Program-made: the position numbers and the translations under genes | Source: Chloroflexota bacterium | Lineage (GTDB): Bacteria > Chloroflexota > Limnocylindria > Limnocylindrales > CSP1-4 | DNA: 36,522 bases | Reading direction: 5' to 3' | Assembly (NCBI GenBank): GCA_003171065.1 | Contig: PMXQ01000083.1 | Span: forward strand, 1 to 36,522 | Shown here: positions 24,866 to 32,340 of the stretch, one piece after another | How positions within the stretch are numbered: position 1 is the first letter of the stretch | Layout of the letters: every line of letters starts with the position of its first letter | Notes under the pieces: model-generated | Database searches by the model: none | Told to the model about the DNA's origin: nothing | The model's input: only the letters and a program-made list of their open reading frames with translations

Positions 24866-25219
24866 CGGGTCTCCTCCCAGCATGGGACGGCGGGCGAGGC
24901 GGGGACCAGCAGGCAGCTTCGCTGGGCCTCGGCCGTGTGCAAGTGTTGAGGGCTCCGCGCGCCCTGTCAACCGGGCGGCCGTTCCGATCCGGACGCCGCG
25001 TCAAGGCCGATCGGCCCGCCGATCCGGCTGCCGGGACAATCGGAACCGGGGGCATGATTCGGGCCTCCGGCCTCCACGGAAAACCCACACTTCCTGCATA
25101 AGGTTTTCAGTCTGGCTACAGATTGCAGACCCAGCATTTGTGTTGATCCGGCCGCGCATACGGCGTGGCCGGGCACGGAGATCACCGAGCCGCAGAAGCC
25201 TGGGAGCAACCTCTACTCG
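24866..25219. other. Divergent intergenic region with an AT-richer promoter-like patch
   Basis: 354 bases between sodN (minus) and the ferric-reductase-like gene (plus). A relatively AT-rich stretch at about 25078-25145, with several TTT, TTG and TAC words, stands out from the GC-rich surroundings and probably holds the promoter of the reductase gene, perhaps with regulator sites. No ORF is supported and no box could be fixed with confidence. Confidence 0.45.
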
Positions 25220-26686
25220 ATGACCGGCCCGACCCCTGCCCTCAACGCAAATCCCTCGACGGCGAGCGCCGGCACGGCGCCCGTGGCTGCGAACCCTTCC
25301 GGGAGCGTGGCCTACTCGGCTCCCGCCCGGAAAGTTCGCCGCGTCCCGGTGCCTCGGGTCTGGCCGATCAAGGACTACGACATCTACGCCCTGCTGGGCG
25401 GGAACGCCTTCGTGATCCTGGCCATGTGGGTCCGCCACGGCGGTCTGAACGAGCTGGCGACGTCCGCAGGCATCGTGACCGCCATCGGTGAGCTCGCGGC
25501 TCTGTACGGCACGTACCTGGTCCTGATCCAGCTCGTGCTCATGTCGCGCAGCCCCTGGCTCGACCAGGTCTTCGGCCAGGACAGGCTCGTCGCCGCCCAC
25601 CGCTGGGTCGGCTTCAGCGCGATCTGGCTGCTCGTCGCCCACTTCGTCTTCACGACCGTCGGCTATGGCATGGCCGACGGCAGCGGCCCGATCAACGAGG
25701 CGATCAATCTCCTCACGGTCTATCCCTACGTCCTGTGGTCCGGCATCGGGCTGGTCCTGTTCATCCTCGTCGGCATCACGTCCGTGCGGGCGGCTCGTCG
25801 GATGGCCTCATACGAAACCTGGTACGCAATCCACCTCTACACGTACCTCGCCATCGCCCTCAGCTTCCTGCACCAGCTCTTCGTCGGCGTCGACTTCACC
25901 ACCGATCCGGTTGCGCGCATTTACTGGATTGGCCTGTACGTCCTGGCCTTCGGGCTGCTGTTCGTCTTCCGCTTCGGCCAGCCGATCTCGGTCTCCTGGC
26001 GCCATCGGCTCCGCGTCGCCAACGTCGTCAAGGAAGGTCCGGACGTCGTGTCCATCTATCTCACCGGCAGGGAGCTCGACCAGCTCCCGGTCCGGGCCGG
26101 CCAGTGGTTCCGGCTTCGGTTCATGACGTCGAACGGCTGGTGGCGGGCCCATCCGTTCTCGATCTCGGCGGCCCCCAACGGCAAGTACTTGCGCTTCACG
26201 GTCAAGAACCTGGGCGACTACACCAGGCTCCTGCAGCACGTCCGCGTCGGAACATCGGTCTACGTCGAGGGCCCGTACGGCGTCTTCACCGGCGCCACCC
26301 GGACCAAACCGCGCGTTCTGTTCATCGCCGGTGGGATCGGCATCACGCCGCTCCGGGCGCTCCTCGAGGAGCTCCCGGCCGCGCGCGGGAACCTGACGCT
26401 GATCTATCGGGCGAGCCACGAGAACGAGGTGGTCTTCCGCAACGAGCTGGACGAGCTGGCCGGCCTGCGGGGAGCCACGGTCCATTACCTGGTCGGTCGC
26501 CGCGGTTCCAGGGAGATGCCGTCCGATCCACTCGATCCGAGGGCGCTTCGCCGCCTGGTTCCGGACGTCTACGACCGTGACATCTACGTCTGCGGGCCGG
26601 CCGGGATGATGGAGCGCGTCCTGAGCGGCCTTCACTGGCTGCGCATCGCCGAGTCGCAGATCCACTACGAACGCTTCACCTTCTGA
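25220..26686 (+). CDS. Ferric-reductase-like transmembrane protein with FAD/NAD(P)H domain
   Basis: 488 residues. A disordered N terminus of about 50 residues precedes six or so membrane helices (about 55-255) with two pairs of haem-ligand histidines: H127 and H141 in one helix, H205 and H218 in another, as in FRE/NOX-type bis-haem proteins. The cytoplasmic FNR-like part follows: FAD motif HPFSIS (311-316), a phosphate-binding loop with GDYTR, GGIGITPLRALLEE (371 onward), the YRASHENE loop and the C-terminal DIYVCGPAGMM and ERFTF end. Electrons would pass from NAD(P)H to FAD, across the membrane through the haems, to an acceptor outside. The next gene encodes an FMN-binding protein 11 nt downstream, the likely acceptor. 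The ribosome binding site is weak (GGGAG, 14 nt before ATG). Confidence 0.92.
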   Translation: MTGPTPALNANPSTASAGTAPVAANPSGSVAYSAPARKVRRVPVPRVWPIKDYDIYALLGGNAFVILAMWVRHGGLNELATSAGIVTAIGELAALYGTYLVLIQLVLMSRSPWLDQVFGQDRLVAAHRWVGFSAIWLLVAHFVFTTVGYGMADGSGPINEAINLLTVYPYVLWSGIGLVLFILVGITSVRAARRMASYETWYAIHLYTYLAIALSFLHQLFVGVDFTTDPVARIYWIGLYVLAFGLLFVFRFGQPISVSWRHRLRVANVVKEGPDVVSIYLTGRELDQLPVRAGQWFRLRFMTSNGWWRAHPFSISAAPNGKYLRFTVKNLGDYTRLLQHVRVGTSVYVEGPYGVFTGATRTKPRVLFIAGGIGITPLRALLEELPAARGNLTLIYRASHENEVVFRNELDELAGLRGATVHYLVGRRGSREMPSDPLDPRALRRLVPDVYDRDIYVCGPAGMMERVLSGLHWLRIAESQIHYERFTF

Positions 26687-26697
26687 GGACGGCACGA

Positions 26698-27204
26698 ATG
26701 AACTTCCTTCCCAAACGCGGAGTGATCGGAGGGGCCCTGACCGCCCTCGCGCTGGCCCTGATCCTCAGCTTCAAGACGCCCAACGTCTCCGGGCTGATCA
26801 CCGTCAACTCGAACGGCGGAACCTCCGTCAACTCGAACGGCGGAACCTCCGTCAACTCGAGCGGCACCACGGGGCAGACGCAGCAGGGCTCCGGCTCCGG
26901 CTCGGGCTCTGGGATCGGGCAGAGGAGCACCTACACCGGACAGCTGACCGGGCAGGCCGTCCAAATCCCCTTCGGCACCGTCCAGGTCCAGGTGACGATG
27001 CAGAACGGCAAGATCACCGACGTGCAGACCCTTCAGCTGCCCGGCGGCCAGTTCCGCTCGCAGCAGATCGGCCAGTACGCGGCGCCCCAGCTGCGCAGCG
27101 AGGTGCTGGCGGCCCAGAGCGCCCAGGTCAACACGATCTCGGGCGCGACCTACACCAGCGAGGGCTACCTGCAGTCGGTTCAGTCGGCTCTCGACCAGGC
27201 GTAG
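26698..27204 (+). CDS. Exported FMN-binding-domain protein, probable covalent flavin carrier
   Basis: 168 residues. An N-terminal signal or anchor segment (VIGGALTALALALILSF, about 9-25) leads into a Ser/Asn/Gly/Thr-rich linker made of repeated VNSNGGTS units (36-60). The C-terminal 90 residues are an FMN-binding domain (VQIPFGTVQVQVTM ... ITDVQTLQLPGG ... NTISGATYTSEGYLQSVQ). SGAT (S148-T151) is the flavinylation motif whose Thr carries FMN attached by ApbE; no apbE is seen here. It follows the haem/flavin reductase by 11 nt with its own GAGGAC site, so the two form a likely electron chain from cytoplasmic NAD(P)H to an outside flavin. The final acceptor is unknown. Confidence 0.9.
   Translation: MNFLPKRGVIGGALTALALALILSFKTPNVSGLITVNSNGGTSVNSNGGTSVNSSGTTGQTQQGSGSGSGSGIGQRSTYTGQLTGQAVQIPFGTVQVQVTMQNGKITDVQTLQLPGGQFRSQQIGQYAAPQLRSEVLAAQSAQVNTISGATYTSEGYLQSVQSALDQA
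26801..26848 (+). repeat. 24-bp perfect tandem repeat in the linker of the FMN-binding protein
   Basis: 26801-26824 and 26825-26848 are identical, and a third copy with changes runs on to about 26869. It encodes the repeated eight residues VNSNGGTS in the flexible linker and keeps the frame. Confidence 0.92.
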
Positions 27205-27334
27205 CTCGATCGGCGGTCAGCCGGCCCATCCCCGCGTTGGCAACTGCGCTCCTCTCGCACGTTGAATTGCGGGCGCTCGGCTCCGCCTCGGCCTGCGCCG
27301 TCGGCTCGGCGATCGGCGCCAGTGAGGCGAACCT

Positions 27335-28018
27335 CTAGGGCGCCCAGGAGTTCATCTCGATTTCGCCCGCGGGAACGGTGTTGTCGCCCAGGCACGACGG
27401 GACGCCGCCAAGGTCTGTCGGGGACGCGGCGTTGGCGGTGACCATGCCCGTTCCGGGCATGACGAACGCCACCCGGACCGGGGCCACGATCGGCGGCGCG
27501 GCGCACAGGTTCGACGTCTGAACCGAGGCTAGCAGCGTGGCGTTGGGGGCCAGCATCAGCTGCGGCGAGGAGCCCGGGGCCGCGCCACTGATCAGGATCG
27601 AGTTGTCGCCATTGAGGAGGAGCGGCTGGCTCTTGGACGCGATGAGGCAGGGCGTCGAGCCGGCGTTCTCGAGCTGGAAGGTGGCCATCTCGTGACCGGA
27701 GCCGCTCTGCCAGGCCAGTCCGCCCTGCAGCGTCATGGTGATCTGGAGGTCGGCCCCGTAGCACGGACCAATGGTCGGCGAGGGCTTGGGGGTCGGCGGC
27801 GGGGTGGGCGTTGGCGACGGGGTGGGCGTTGGCGTGGGTGTGGGTGACGGCGTGGCCGTCGGGGTCGGGGTCACGAAAGGAAGGACTCTCGGCGTCTTGG
27901 TGGCGCCAGCGCAACCTGCGAGCGCGGCGCCGAGCACCAGCATGGCGATCAGCCCCAGCGACGCCGAGCGGGCCGCTCTGCGTTCGCGGGATCGGCGGGC
28001 TGGAAGATGGGCGTGCAT
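27335..28018 (-). CDS. Putative lipoprotein with a DUF4232-like domain
   Basis: 227 residues. A basic N terminus and hydrophobic stretch end in the lipobox LAGC (signal LGLIAMLVLGAALAGC), predicting lipid attachment. Then comes a long Thr-Pro linker (repeats of TPTP and PTPS) and a domain of about 150 residues beginning GPCYGADLQITMTLQGGLAWQ, with cysteines at the start, middle and end (PCLI, NLCAAPP, PSCLG). This matches the general plan of DUF4232 surface proteins in actinobacteria and Chloroflexota, for which no function is known. The start is ATG 28018, five nt after GAGGAGG; the ATG at 28021 directly before it is too close to that site but possible. It is convergent to the FMN-binding gene. 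Confidence 0.85.
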   Translation of the reverse strand: MHAHLPARRSRERRAARSASLGLIAMLVLGAALAGCAGATKTPRVLPFVTPTPTATPSPTPTPTPTPSPTPTPPPTPKPSPTIGPCYGADLQITMTLQGGLAWQSGSGHEMATFQLENAGSTPCLIASKSQPLLLNGDNSILISGAAPGSSPQLMLAPNATLLASVQTSNLCAAPPIVAPVRVAFVMPGTGMVTANAASPTDLGGVPSCLGDNTVPAGEIEMNSWAP

Positions 28019-28392
28019 CATGTCCTCCTCGAGGGTTGTCGGCCCACAGGGTAGCGCAAAGCCGCCCGTGTCCACCTGCGACCGCATCTGGGCGGCAACG
28101 CGGCGGTCGTCGGATGAGCGCCGATCCGCCGGTCGGGCGCCCCATAGAGCCGGTCCGGCGAGCGCGTGCCTGCGCGAGAACGCCGGCGGGGCGTTGCACA
28201 GGCGACGCTGATGCCGGGCCAAGGGCTGCAGCGGCCGGCGCCGGGGGCCATGGTCAGGGAGTTCGGTCGGGATGGCGCTCGGTTGATCTCGCGGTGAGGC
28301 GAATCGTCGGTGGATTAGCTGCCGGGAGTGGCGAATCCGCACCTGGAGTCGGCGGACGATTCGGCGGGACCACGCTGGGAGGCCTGTCGCCC

Positions 28393-28422
28393 AACCTCAC
28401 TCCAGGCCACCTAACCTCACTC
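28393..28422 (+). promoter_or_regulatory. Pair of 10-bp direct repeats, possible activator site
   Basis: AACCTCACTC occurs at 28393-28402 and again at 28413-28422, exactly 20 bp apart, i.e. two helical turns. The pair lies 58 nt upstream of the TATGAT box of the LysM gene. The rest of the 28022-28479 spacer shows no ORF I can support. Confidence 0.35.
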
Positions 28423-28479
28423 AAGCGCCATTCTGACGCGAGCGCCAGCACGGGCGAGACAGGCCCCGCCTGGCGCAGG

Positions 28480-28485
28480 TATGAT
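28480..28485 (+). promoter_or_regulatory. -10 box of the LysM gene (leaderless message)
   Basis: TATGAT, the best -10 hexamer in the window, is followed by seven bases and ATG 28493, with no Shine-Dalgarno. The upstream ATG at 28481 lies inside this box and is probably not a start. No consensus -35 is seen. Confidence 0.55.
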
Positions 28486-28492
28486 CTATCCA

Positions 28493-29560
28493 ATGAGCGA
28501 CGAGACTGTCACGTCGTTCCAGGAGGGACATGCGGCTTGCCCGTTTGTCGCCTTCGAGGACGACCGAGATCACCGAGCCGATCACCCGGACTACGGTCAC
28601 CGCTGCTTCGCTGCGGCCGAGCCGGAGCCACGGGCCCTGCCGCACCAGGAGCGCTTCTGCCTCTCCGCCGCCTTCGCACAATGCCCGATATTCCTCGATT
28701 GGGCGCGCCAGGAGGCCGCCGGGGTAGCGACCAAAGGTTCCGCTGCAGCTTCCGCCGCGACCAGTCCGATCGTCGCGGCCACCGCAAGGGCGGCCACCGT
28801 CGAGTCGCCGGCCTTCCTTGCCAGCCGCGGCCGGACGACCCCCGCCGAGGCAGGTCCGGTGCCGCCGCACTCCTCGGACCCGGGTTCGGGTCTGTGGGGC
28901 TTCGAAGGCGCACCCAAGCGAACGGTCGCCTCCGCGACCGTCCCGACCGCGGCGTCGAGCTCCGCGGATTCGGGGACCACGGCCTACGCGATGGCCCGGC
29001 GTGGGCCGACCCACCCGGATTGGGAGAAACCGCCTCGCCTGGATAACTACCCGCGGTTGCGCGCGCACGAGGACCGGAACAACAACCAGCCACTGCTGCT
29101 GGCGGCGCTGGGCGTCGCCGTCGTGATGGTCGCCCTGATCCTGATCCCGCTGTGGGGCGGCAAGGGTGGCAGCATCGTGAACCCGAGCGCCAGTGGGTCG
29201 CTCATCGCGGGCGCAAGCGGGGCGTCGCCGTTGGCGACCGACACGCCCGTCCCGACGCCCGAGCCCGACAGGACCCTGCAGGTCTACACGATCACCGCCA
29301 AGGACAAGACCCTGAGTGGCATCGCCGCGAAGTTCGGGATATCTCTCACGCAACTCGAGCTGGCGAACCCCCTATCGGGTTGGGGGAGCAAGAGCTGGGA
29401 CGTCATTTTCCCGGGCATGACCGTCTATATCCCGTGGCAGACGTGGACCCCGCCGGCCTCGACCCCGTCTCCGACGCCGACCCCGGTCACAACGCCCACC
29501 CCGAAGGCGACGCCGACCCCTCTGGCCACGCCTACTCCCGCGACCACGCCGGGCTACTAG
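28493..29560 (+). CDS. LysM-domain membrane protein with an N-terminal four-cysteine domain
   Basis: 355 residues. The first 70 carry C16-P, C38, C56 and C64-P, with conserved-looking neighbours (ACPFVAFEDDRDHR, YGHRCF, HQERFCLSAAFAQCPIFLDW), which suggests a metal- or cluster-binding cytoplasmic domain. A low-complexity region of about 130 residues follows, then a membrane helix (LLLAALGVAVVMVALILIPLW), a linker, one LysM domain (YTITAKDKTLSGIAAKFGIS ... TQLELANPL ... IFPGMTVYIP) and a Pro/Thr tail. LysM binds peptidoglycan or chitin-like sugar chains. The protein thus links an outside sugar-binding domain to an inside cysteine domain. From memory, Chloroflexota encode similar proteins, but I cannot name the Cys domain. 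Confidence 0.87.
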   Translation: MSDETVTSFQEGHAACPFVAFEDDRDHRADHPDYGHRCFAAAEPEPRALPHQERFCLSAAFAQCPIFLDWARQEAAGVATKGSAAASAATSPIVAATARAATVESPAFLASRGRTTPAEAGPVPPHSSDPGSGLWGFEGAPKRTVASATVPTAASSSADSGTTAYAMARRGPTHPDWEKPPRLDNYPRLRAHEDRNNNQPLLLAALGVAVVMVALILIPLWGGKGGSIVNPSASGSLIAGASGASPLATDTPVPTPEPDRTLQVYTITAKDKTLSGIAAKFGISLTQLELANPLSGWGSKSWDVIFPGMTVYIPWQTWTPPASTPSPTPTPVTTPTPKATPTPLATPTPATTPGY

Positions 29561-29631
29561 TCGCGTTCGGGGGAACCACCCAGTTCGACTGACGGCGTAT
29601 CGGCGCGCCACGGAGGCCCGTGCATGCGCCA

Positions 29632-29657
29632 GCCGACTTTGCCGGCCGACTTTGCCG
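29632..29657. repeat. 13-bp tandem repeat between convergent genes
   Basis: GCCGACTTTGCCG occurs at 29632-29644 and 29645-29657, with a changed third copy from 29658. It lies in the 122-nt spacer between the 3' ends of the LysM gene and the NTF2-like gene. Confidence 0.9.
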
Positions 29658-29682
29658 GCCGATTGCGCCCCAGCCGCTGCGG

Positions 29683-30012
29683 TCAGCGGGGCGTCAGGTT
29701 GATCGCGGTGATCTTGCCGGCCTCGACCCGGAAGCTGGCGTCGAGCTGCTGGCTGGGGACGCCGGGGCGGACGATCAACAGGTTTGCCTGGTAGGTGTTG
29801 CCCATGTCGCGCACATCGCCGGGGATCATCCGAAAGCCGGGCTCGGCGCGGAGGAACCAGCCGCCGATCTCGCGCAGTCCGCGAAGCGTTCGGGCGTTGC
29901 CGCTGACGTGGACGCGCATCTCGGCCCGCTCGTCCATCAGCGCGACTGCGCCCTCGCGATCGCCGCTGTTCAGCAGCTCGAAGAACATTTCCATCGTGTC
30001 GACAGCACCCAT
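29683..30012 (-). CDS. NTF2-like (SnoaL-type) small protein
   Basis: 109 residues of the cone-shaped NTF2 fold: MEMFFELLNSGDREGAVALM, then MRVHVSGNARTLRGLREIGGWFLRAEPG and the strands with DASFRVEAGKITAINLTPR. Members include polyketide cyclases, isomerases and many unknown small-molecule binding proteins; no catalytic pair can be assigned. ATG 30012 has no ribosome binding site but lies six nt after TAAACT on the minus strand, so it may be leaderless. An in-frame ATG six codons later is another possible start. Confidence 0.82.
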   Translation of the reverse strand: MGAVDTMEMFFELLNSGDREGAVALMDERAEMRVHVSGNARTLRGLREIGGWFLRAEPGFRMIPGDVRDMGNTYQANLLIVRPGVPSQQLDASFRVEAGKITAINLTPR

Positions 30013-30018
30013 GGCCTG

Positions 30019-30024
30019 AGTTTA
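30019..30024 (-). promoter_or_regulatory. Candidate -10 box of the NTF2-like gene
   Basis: TAAACT on the minus strand, six nt before ATG 30012, with no Shine-Dalgarno. Same arrangement as several other genes in this window. Confidence 0.4.
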
Positions 30025-30076
30025 GCCGACGCCGGGGCCGGCGCGGTGCCTCATCGCGTCGTGCGGCCGCGTCCGG

Positions 30077-30193
30077 CTAGAACCCGCCGCCCGCTCCGCC
30101 GCCGCCTCCGCCGCCTCCACCGAAGCCGCCACCGAAGCTGCCGCCGAACGCCAGCACGACCCCCACGAAGGCCCGCTGACGGTTGACCCTCAC
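30077..30193 (-). CDS. 38-residue glycine-rich ORF coupled to the methyltransferase/MTHFR gene
   Basis: Starts at GTG 30193, which overlaps the stop of the preceding gene as GTGA, and is preceded by a strong GGGAGGAG ribosome binding site. It encodes a short basic-hydrophobic start (RVNRQRAFVGVVLAFGGSF) followed by glycine runs ending GAGGGF. The tail looks like the glycine-rich ends of TPM/YgcG-type membrane proteins, so it could be a remnant of such a gene or a real small protein. No homologue can be named. The site and the overlap support translation; the function is unknown. Confidence 0.45.
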   Translation of the reverse strand: MRVNRQRAFVGVVLAFGGSFGGGFGGGGGGGGGAGGGF

Positions 30194-32244
30194 GGCGTCT
30201 CCTCCCTGCCGCTGGTGGCCGACCTCGTGGCCATTCGGGCGCGAAGTCGCCGGACGAGCTCGGCCGAAAGCTCGTAGCGACCGAAGCTGGGCATGACGTA
30301 TGTGCCCTGGACCATTCCCTCGGTTCGATTCAGCAGATCCATCGCCATATCGAGACCGACTTCCGTGCCGCGCGAGCCGGCCTCGCGCATGGCGGCTCGC
30401 TGCGCCTCTGGGATCGTGATGCCGGGCACTTCGTTGTGCAGGAACTCTGCGTGGCGGGAGCTGTGGAGCGGCAGCACGCCGAGCAGCACCGGAACGGGGA
30501 AGCCGCCCGGGCCGAAGATGCCGCGCGCCATGACCAGCATCTCCTCCACCTGGGCCACCGAGTAGAGCGGTTGGGTCATGATCACGTCCGCGCCGGCGGC
30601 CAGCTTGCGCTCGAGGCGGGCCCATTCCTGGTCCGGATCGGCGGCGGTGGGGTCGAGGGCACAGGCGATGGTGAAGCCGGCCAGCTGACCGATGGCGGCG
30701 CCGGCCTGGTCCTCGCCGGTGTTCAGGCGCCGAAGGACCTCGATCAGGCCGATCGCGTCGATATCCCAGACCGCAGTGGTCGTCAGCTGATCCGCGGCCC
30801 GCGGCGGATCGCCGGTGAGCGCCAGGATGTTGCGAACGCCCAGGGCGTGGGCTCCCAACAGTTCGGCTTCGAGGGCCATCAGGTTTCTGTCGCGCGTCGT
30901 CAGGTGGACCAGGCATTCGAGGTCGAGGTCGTGCTGGATGCCGAAAGCCACCGCCATGGCGCCCATTCGGACTCGCCCGGTCGCCGAGTCGCTGATGTTC
31001 ACCAGGTCCACGCCGGCCTGCTGCAGGAGTCGGGCGGCCTCGATCGTGCGATCGATGCGGATCGAGCGCGGCGGGTCGATCTCGACCGAGATGACGAATG
31101 TGCCATCGGCAAGCTTCCGGGCCAGGGTCGTTGGCGGCGGCGCCTCACCCTCGGCACCGAGCTCGCGGCGGGGCGTGCGCGGCGCGGCCGAGGCGGCATT
31201 CTCACGCTCGGCGTCGTCGGGGCGCGGGGCGACGGTCACTCCGCGGCGGCCGTCGGCGCCCAGGGCGTCGATCGCGACCCGCATCGCCGCCGTGTGCTTG
31301 GGTGTCGTTCCGCAACAGCCGCCGACGATCATGGCGCCGGCGGCGATCATCCGCGGGACCATCTCGCCGAAGTACTCGGGCTCGGCCGAATAGACGAGGC
31401 GGCCTTCGATGCGCTGGGGGAGGCCGGCGTTCGGCTGAAGGGAGCGGGCCACGATGGCGCTCGGTGGACCGGTCCGCACGAGCGCCTCGAGACAGGCCTG
31501 CGGACCGGCCCCGCAATTGACCCCGATGGCGTCCACGCCGGCCTCCGTGAGCGCGGCCGCAGCGGCGGCGGGTGTGGTTCCGTCGGCCAGCAGCAGGTCC
31601 TCGCCGAAGGTCATCTGCGCGATCACGGGCAGGTCGCAGGCGCGGTGGATCTCCTCGATCGCGGCCAGCAGCGTCTCGAGGTCGCCGAAGGTATCGCATA
31701 CGAACACGTCGACGCCGCCCTCCAGGAGCCCTTCGACCTGCTCGCGGAACGCTGCCCGGGCGAGCCCGGGATGCGGCCGATCCGGGATTCGGAGCGACGC
31801 GCCCAGCGGCCCGATCGTGCCGGCAACGAGCGCCTCACGCCCGGCGACGTCTCGGGCTTCGCGGGCGAGCTGAGCGCCGCGCCGGTTCATCTGCCCGGCC
31901 AGGTGCTCCAGGCCGAACTCGGCGAGACGGAAGCGGTTCGCACCGAAAGTGTTCGTCTCAATCGCGTCGGCCCCCGCCTCGAGGTACTCGCGGTGGATCT
32001 CGAAGACGACCTCGGAGTGGGTCAGCACCACCTCGTCGAGGCAGGCCCGCTGGGGAATGCCGCGGCTGTACAGCAGCGTGCCCATCGCGCCGTCGAAAAG
32101 CAGCGGCCGGCGCCGCAACCGCATGCGGAAGCGCTCGCGTTCGGTCAGGGCCCCGGGAACGTGGGTCGTGGCCTTGCCGGCATCGTCCGCCGCGGCGAAC
32201 GATGCGAACAGCTCGAGTGGCGACGAAGTGGGCATCATGGGCAT
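30190..32244 (-). CDS. Bifunctional homocysteine S-methyltransferase / methylenetetrahydrofolate reductase
   Basis: 684 residues. Residues 45-345 or so are a homocysteine S-methyltransferase barrel with DGAMGT (51-56), ETNTFGANRF (96-105), the zinc-ligand Cys in VNCGAG (C244) and GGCCGTTP (C310 and C311). After a linker, from about 370 to the end lies the MTHFR barrel: VISVEIDPPRS, VNISDSATGRVRMG, HLTTRDRN, ILALTGDPP, IACALDP and DVIMTQPLYS. The protein would make methyl-THF and use a methyl donor to form methionine, like YitJ of Bacillus. There is no cobalamin domain. ATG 32244 is seven nt after TAGGCT with no ribosome binding site; in-frame starts at residues 3, 4 and 41 are possible. The stop overlaps the glycine-rich ORF. 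Confidence 0.93.
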   Translation of the reverse strand: MPMMPTSSPLELFASFAAADDAGKATTHVPGALTERERFRMRLRRRPLLFDGAMGTLLYSRGIPQRACLDEVVLTHSEVVFEIHREYLEAGADAIETNTFGANRFRLAEFGLEHLAGQMNRRGAQLAREARDVAGREALVAGTIGPLGASLRIPDRPHPGLARAAFREQVEGLLEGGVDVFVCDTFGDLETLLAAIEEIHRACDLPVIAQMTFGEDLLLADGTTPAAAAAALTEAGVDAIGVNCGAGPQACLEALVRTGPPSAIVARSLQPNAGLPQRIEGRLVYSAEPEYFGEMVPRMIAAGAMIVGGCCGTTPKHTAAMRVAIDALGADGRRGVTVAPRPDDAERENAASAAPRTPRRELGAEGEAPPPTTLARKLADGTFVISVEIDPPRSIRIDRTIEAARLLQQAGVDLVNISDSATGRVRMGAMAVAFGIQHDLDLECLVHLTTRDRNLMALEAELLGAHALGVRNILALTGDPPRAADQLTTTAVWDIDAIGLIEVLRRLNTGEDQAGAAIGQLAGFTIACALDPTAADPDQEWARLERKLAAGADVIMTQPLYSVAQVEEMLVMARGIFGPGGFPVPVLLGVLPLHSSRHAEFLHNEVPGITIPEAQRAAMREAGSRGTEVGLDMAMDLLNRTEGMVQGTYVMPSFGRYELSAELVRRLRARMATRSATSGREETP

Positions 32245-32251
32245 GCAGGCA

Positions 32252-32257
32252 AGCCTA
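32252..32257 (-). promoter_or_regulatory. Candidate -10 box of the methyltransferase/MTHFR gene
   Basis: TAGGCT on the minus strand, seven nt before ATG 32244. No riboswitch-like leader fits in such a short space, so SAM control by riboswitch is unlikely. Confidence 0.4.
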
Positions 32258-32340
32258 GCGGGTCCGTCGCCGTTGGGACAATAGCCCTCCGTCGGGGCGG
32301 GCGGACGGCGCGCGGCGTTGTGGCCGGGCGGTAGGCGGAG

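Noticed and set aside
30436-32334. 632-residue plus-strand frame opposite the methyltransferase/MTHFR gene
   Set aside because: No recognisable motif; mirror of a well-supported gene on the other strand.
32245-32340. SAM riboswitch before the methionine gene
   Set aside because: Only a few nucleotides lie between the likely -10 box and the start codon, and no SAM-aptamer motif is seen.
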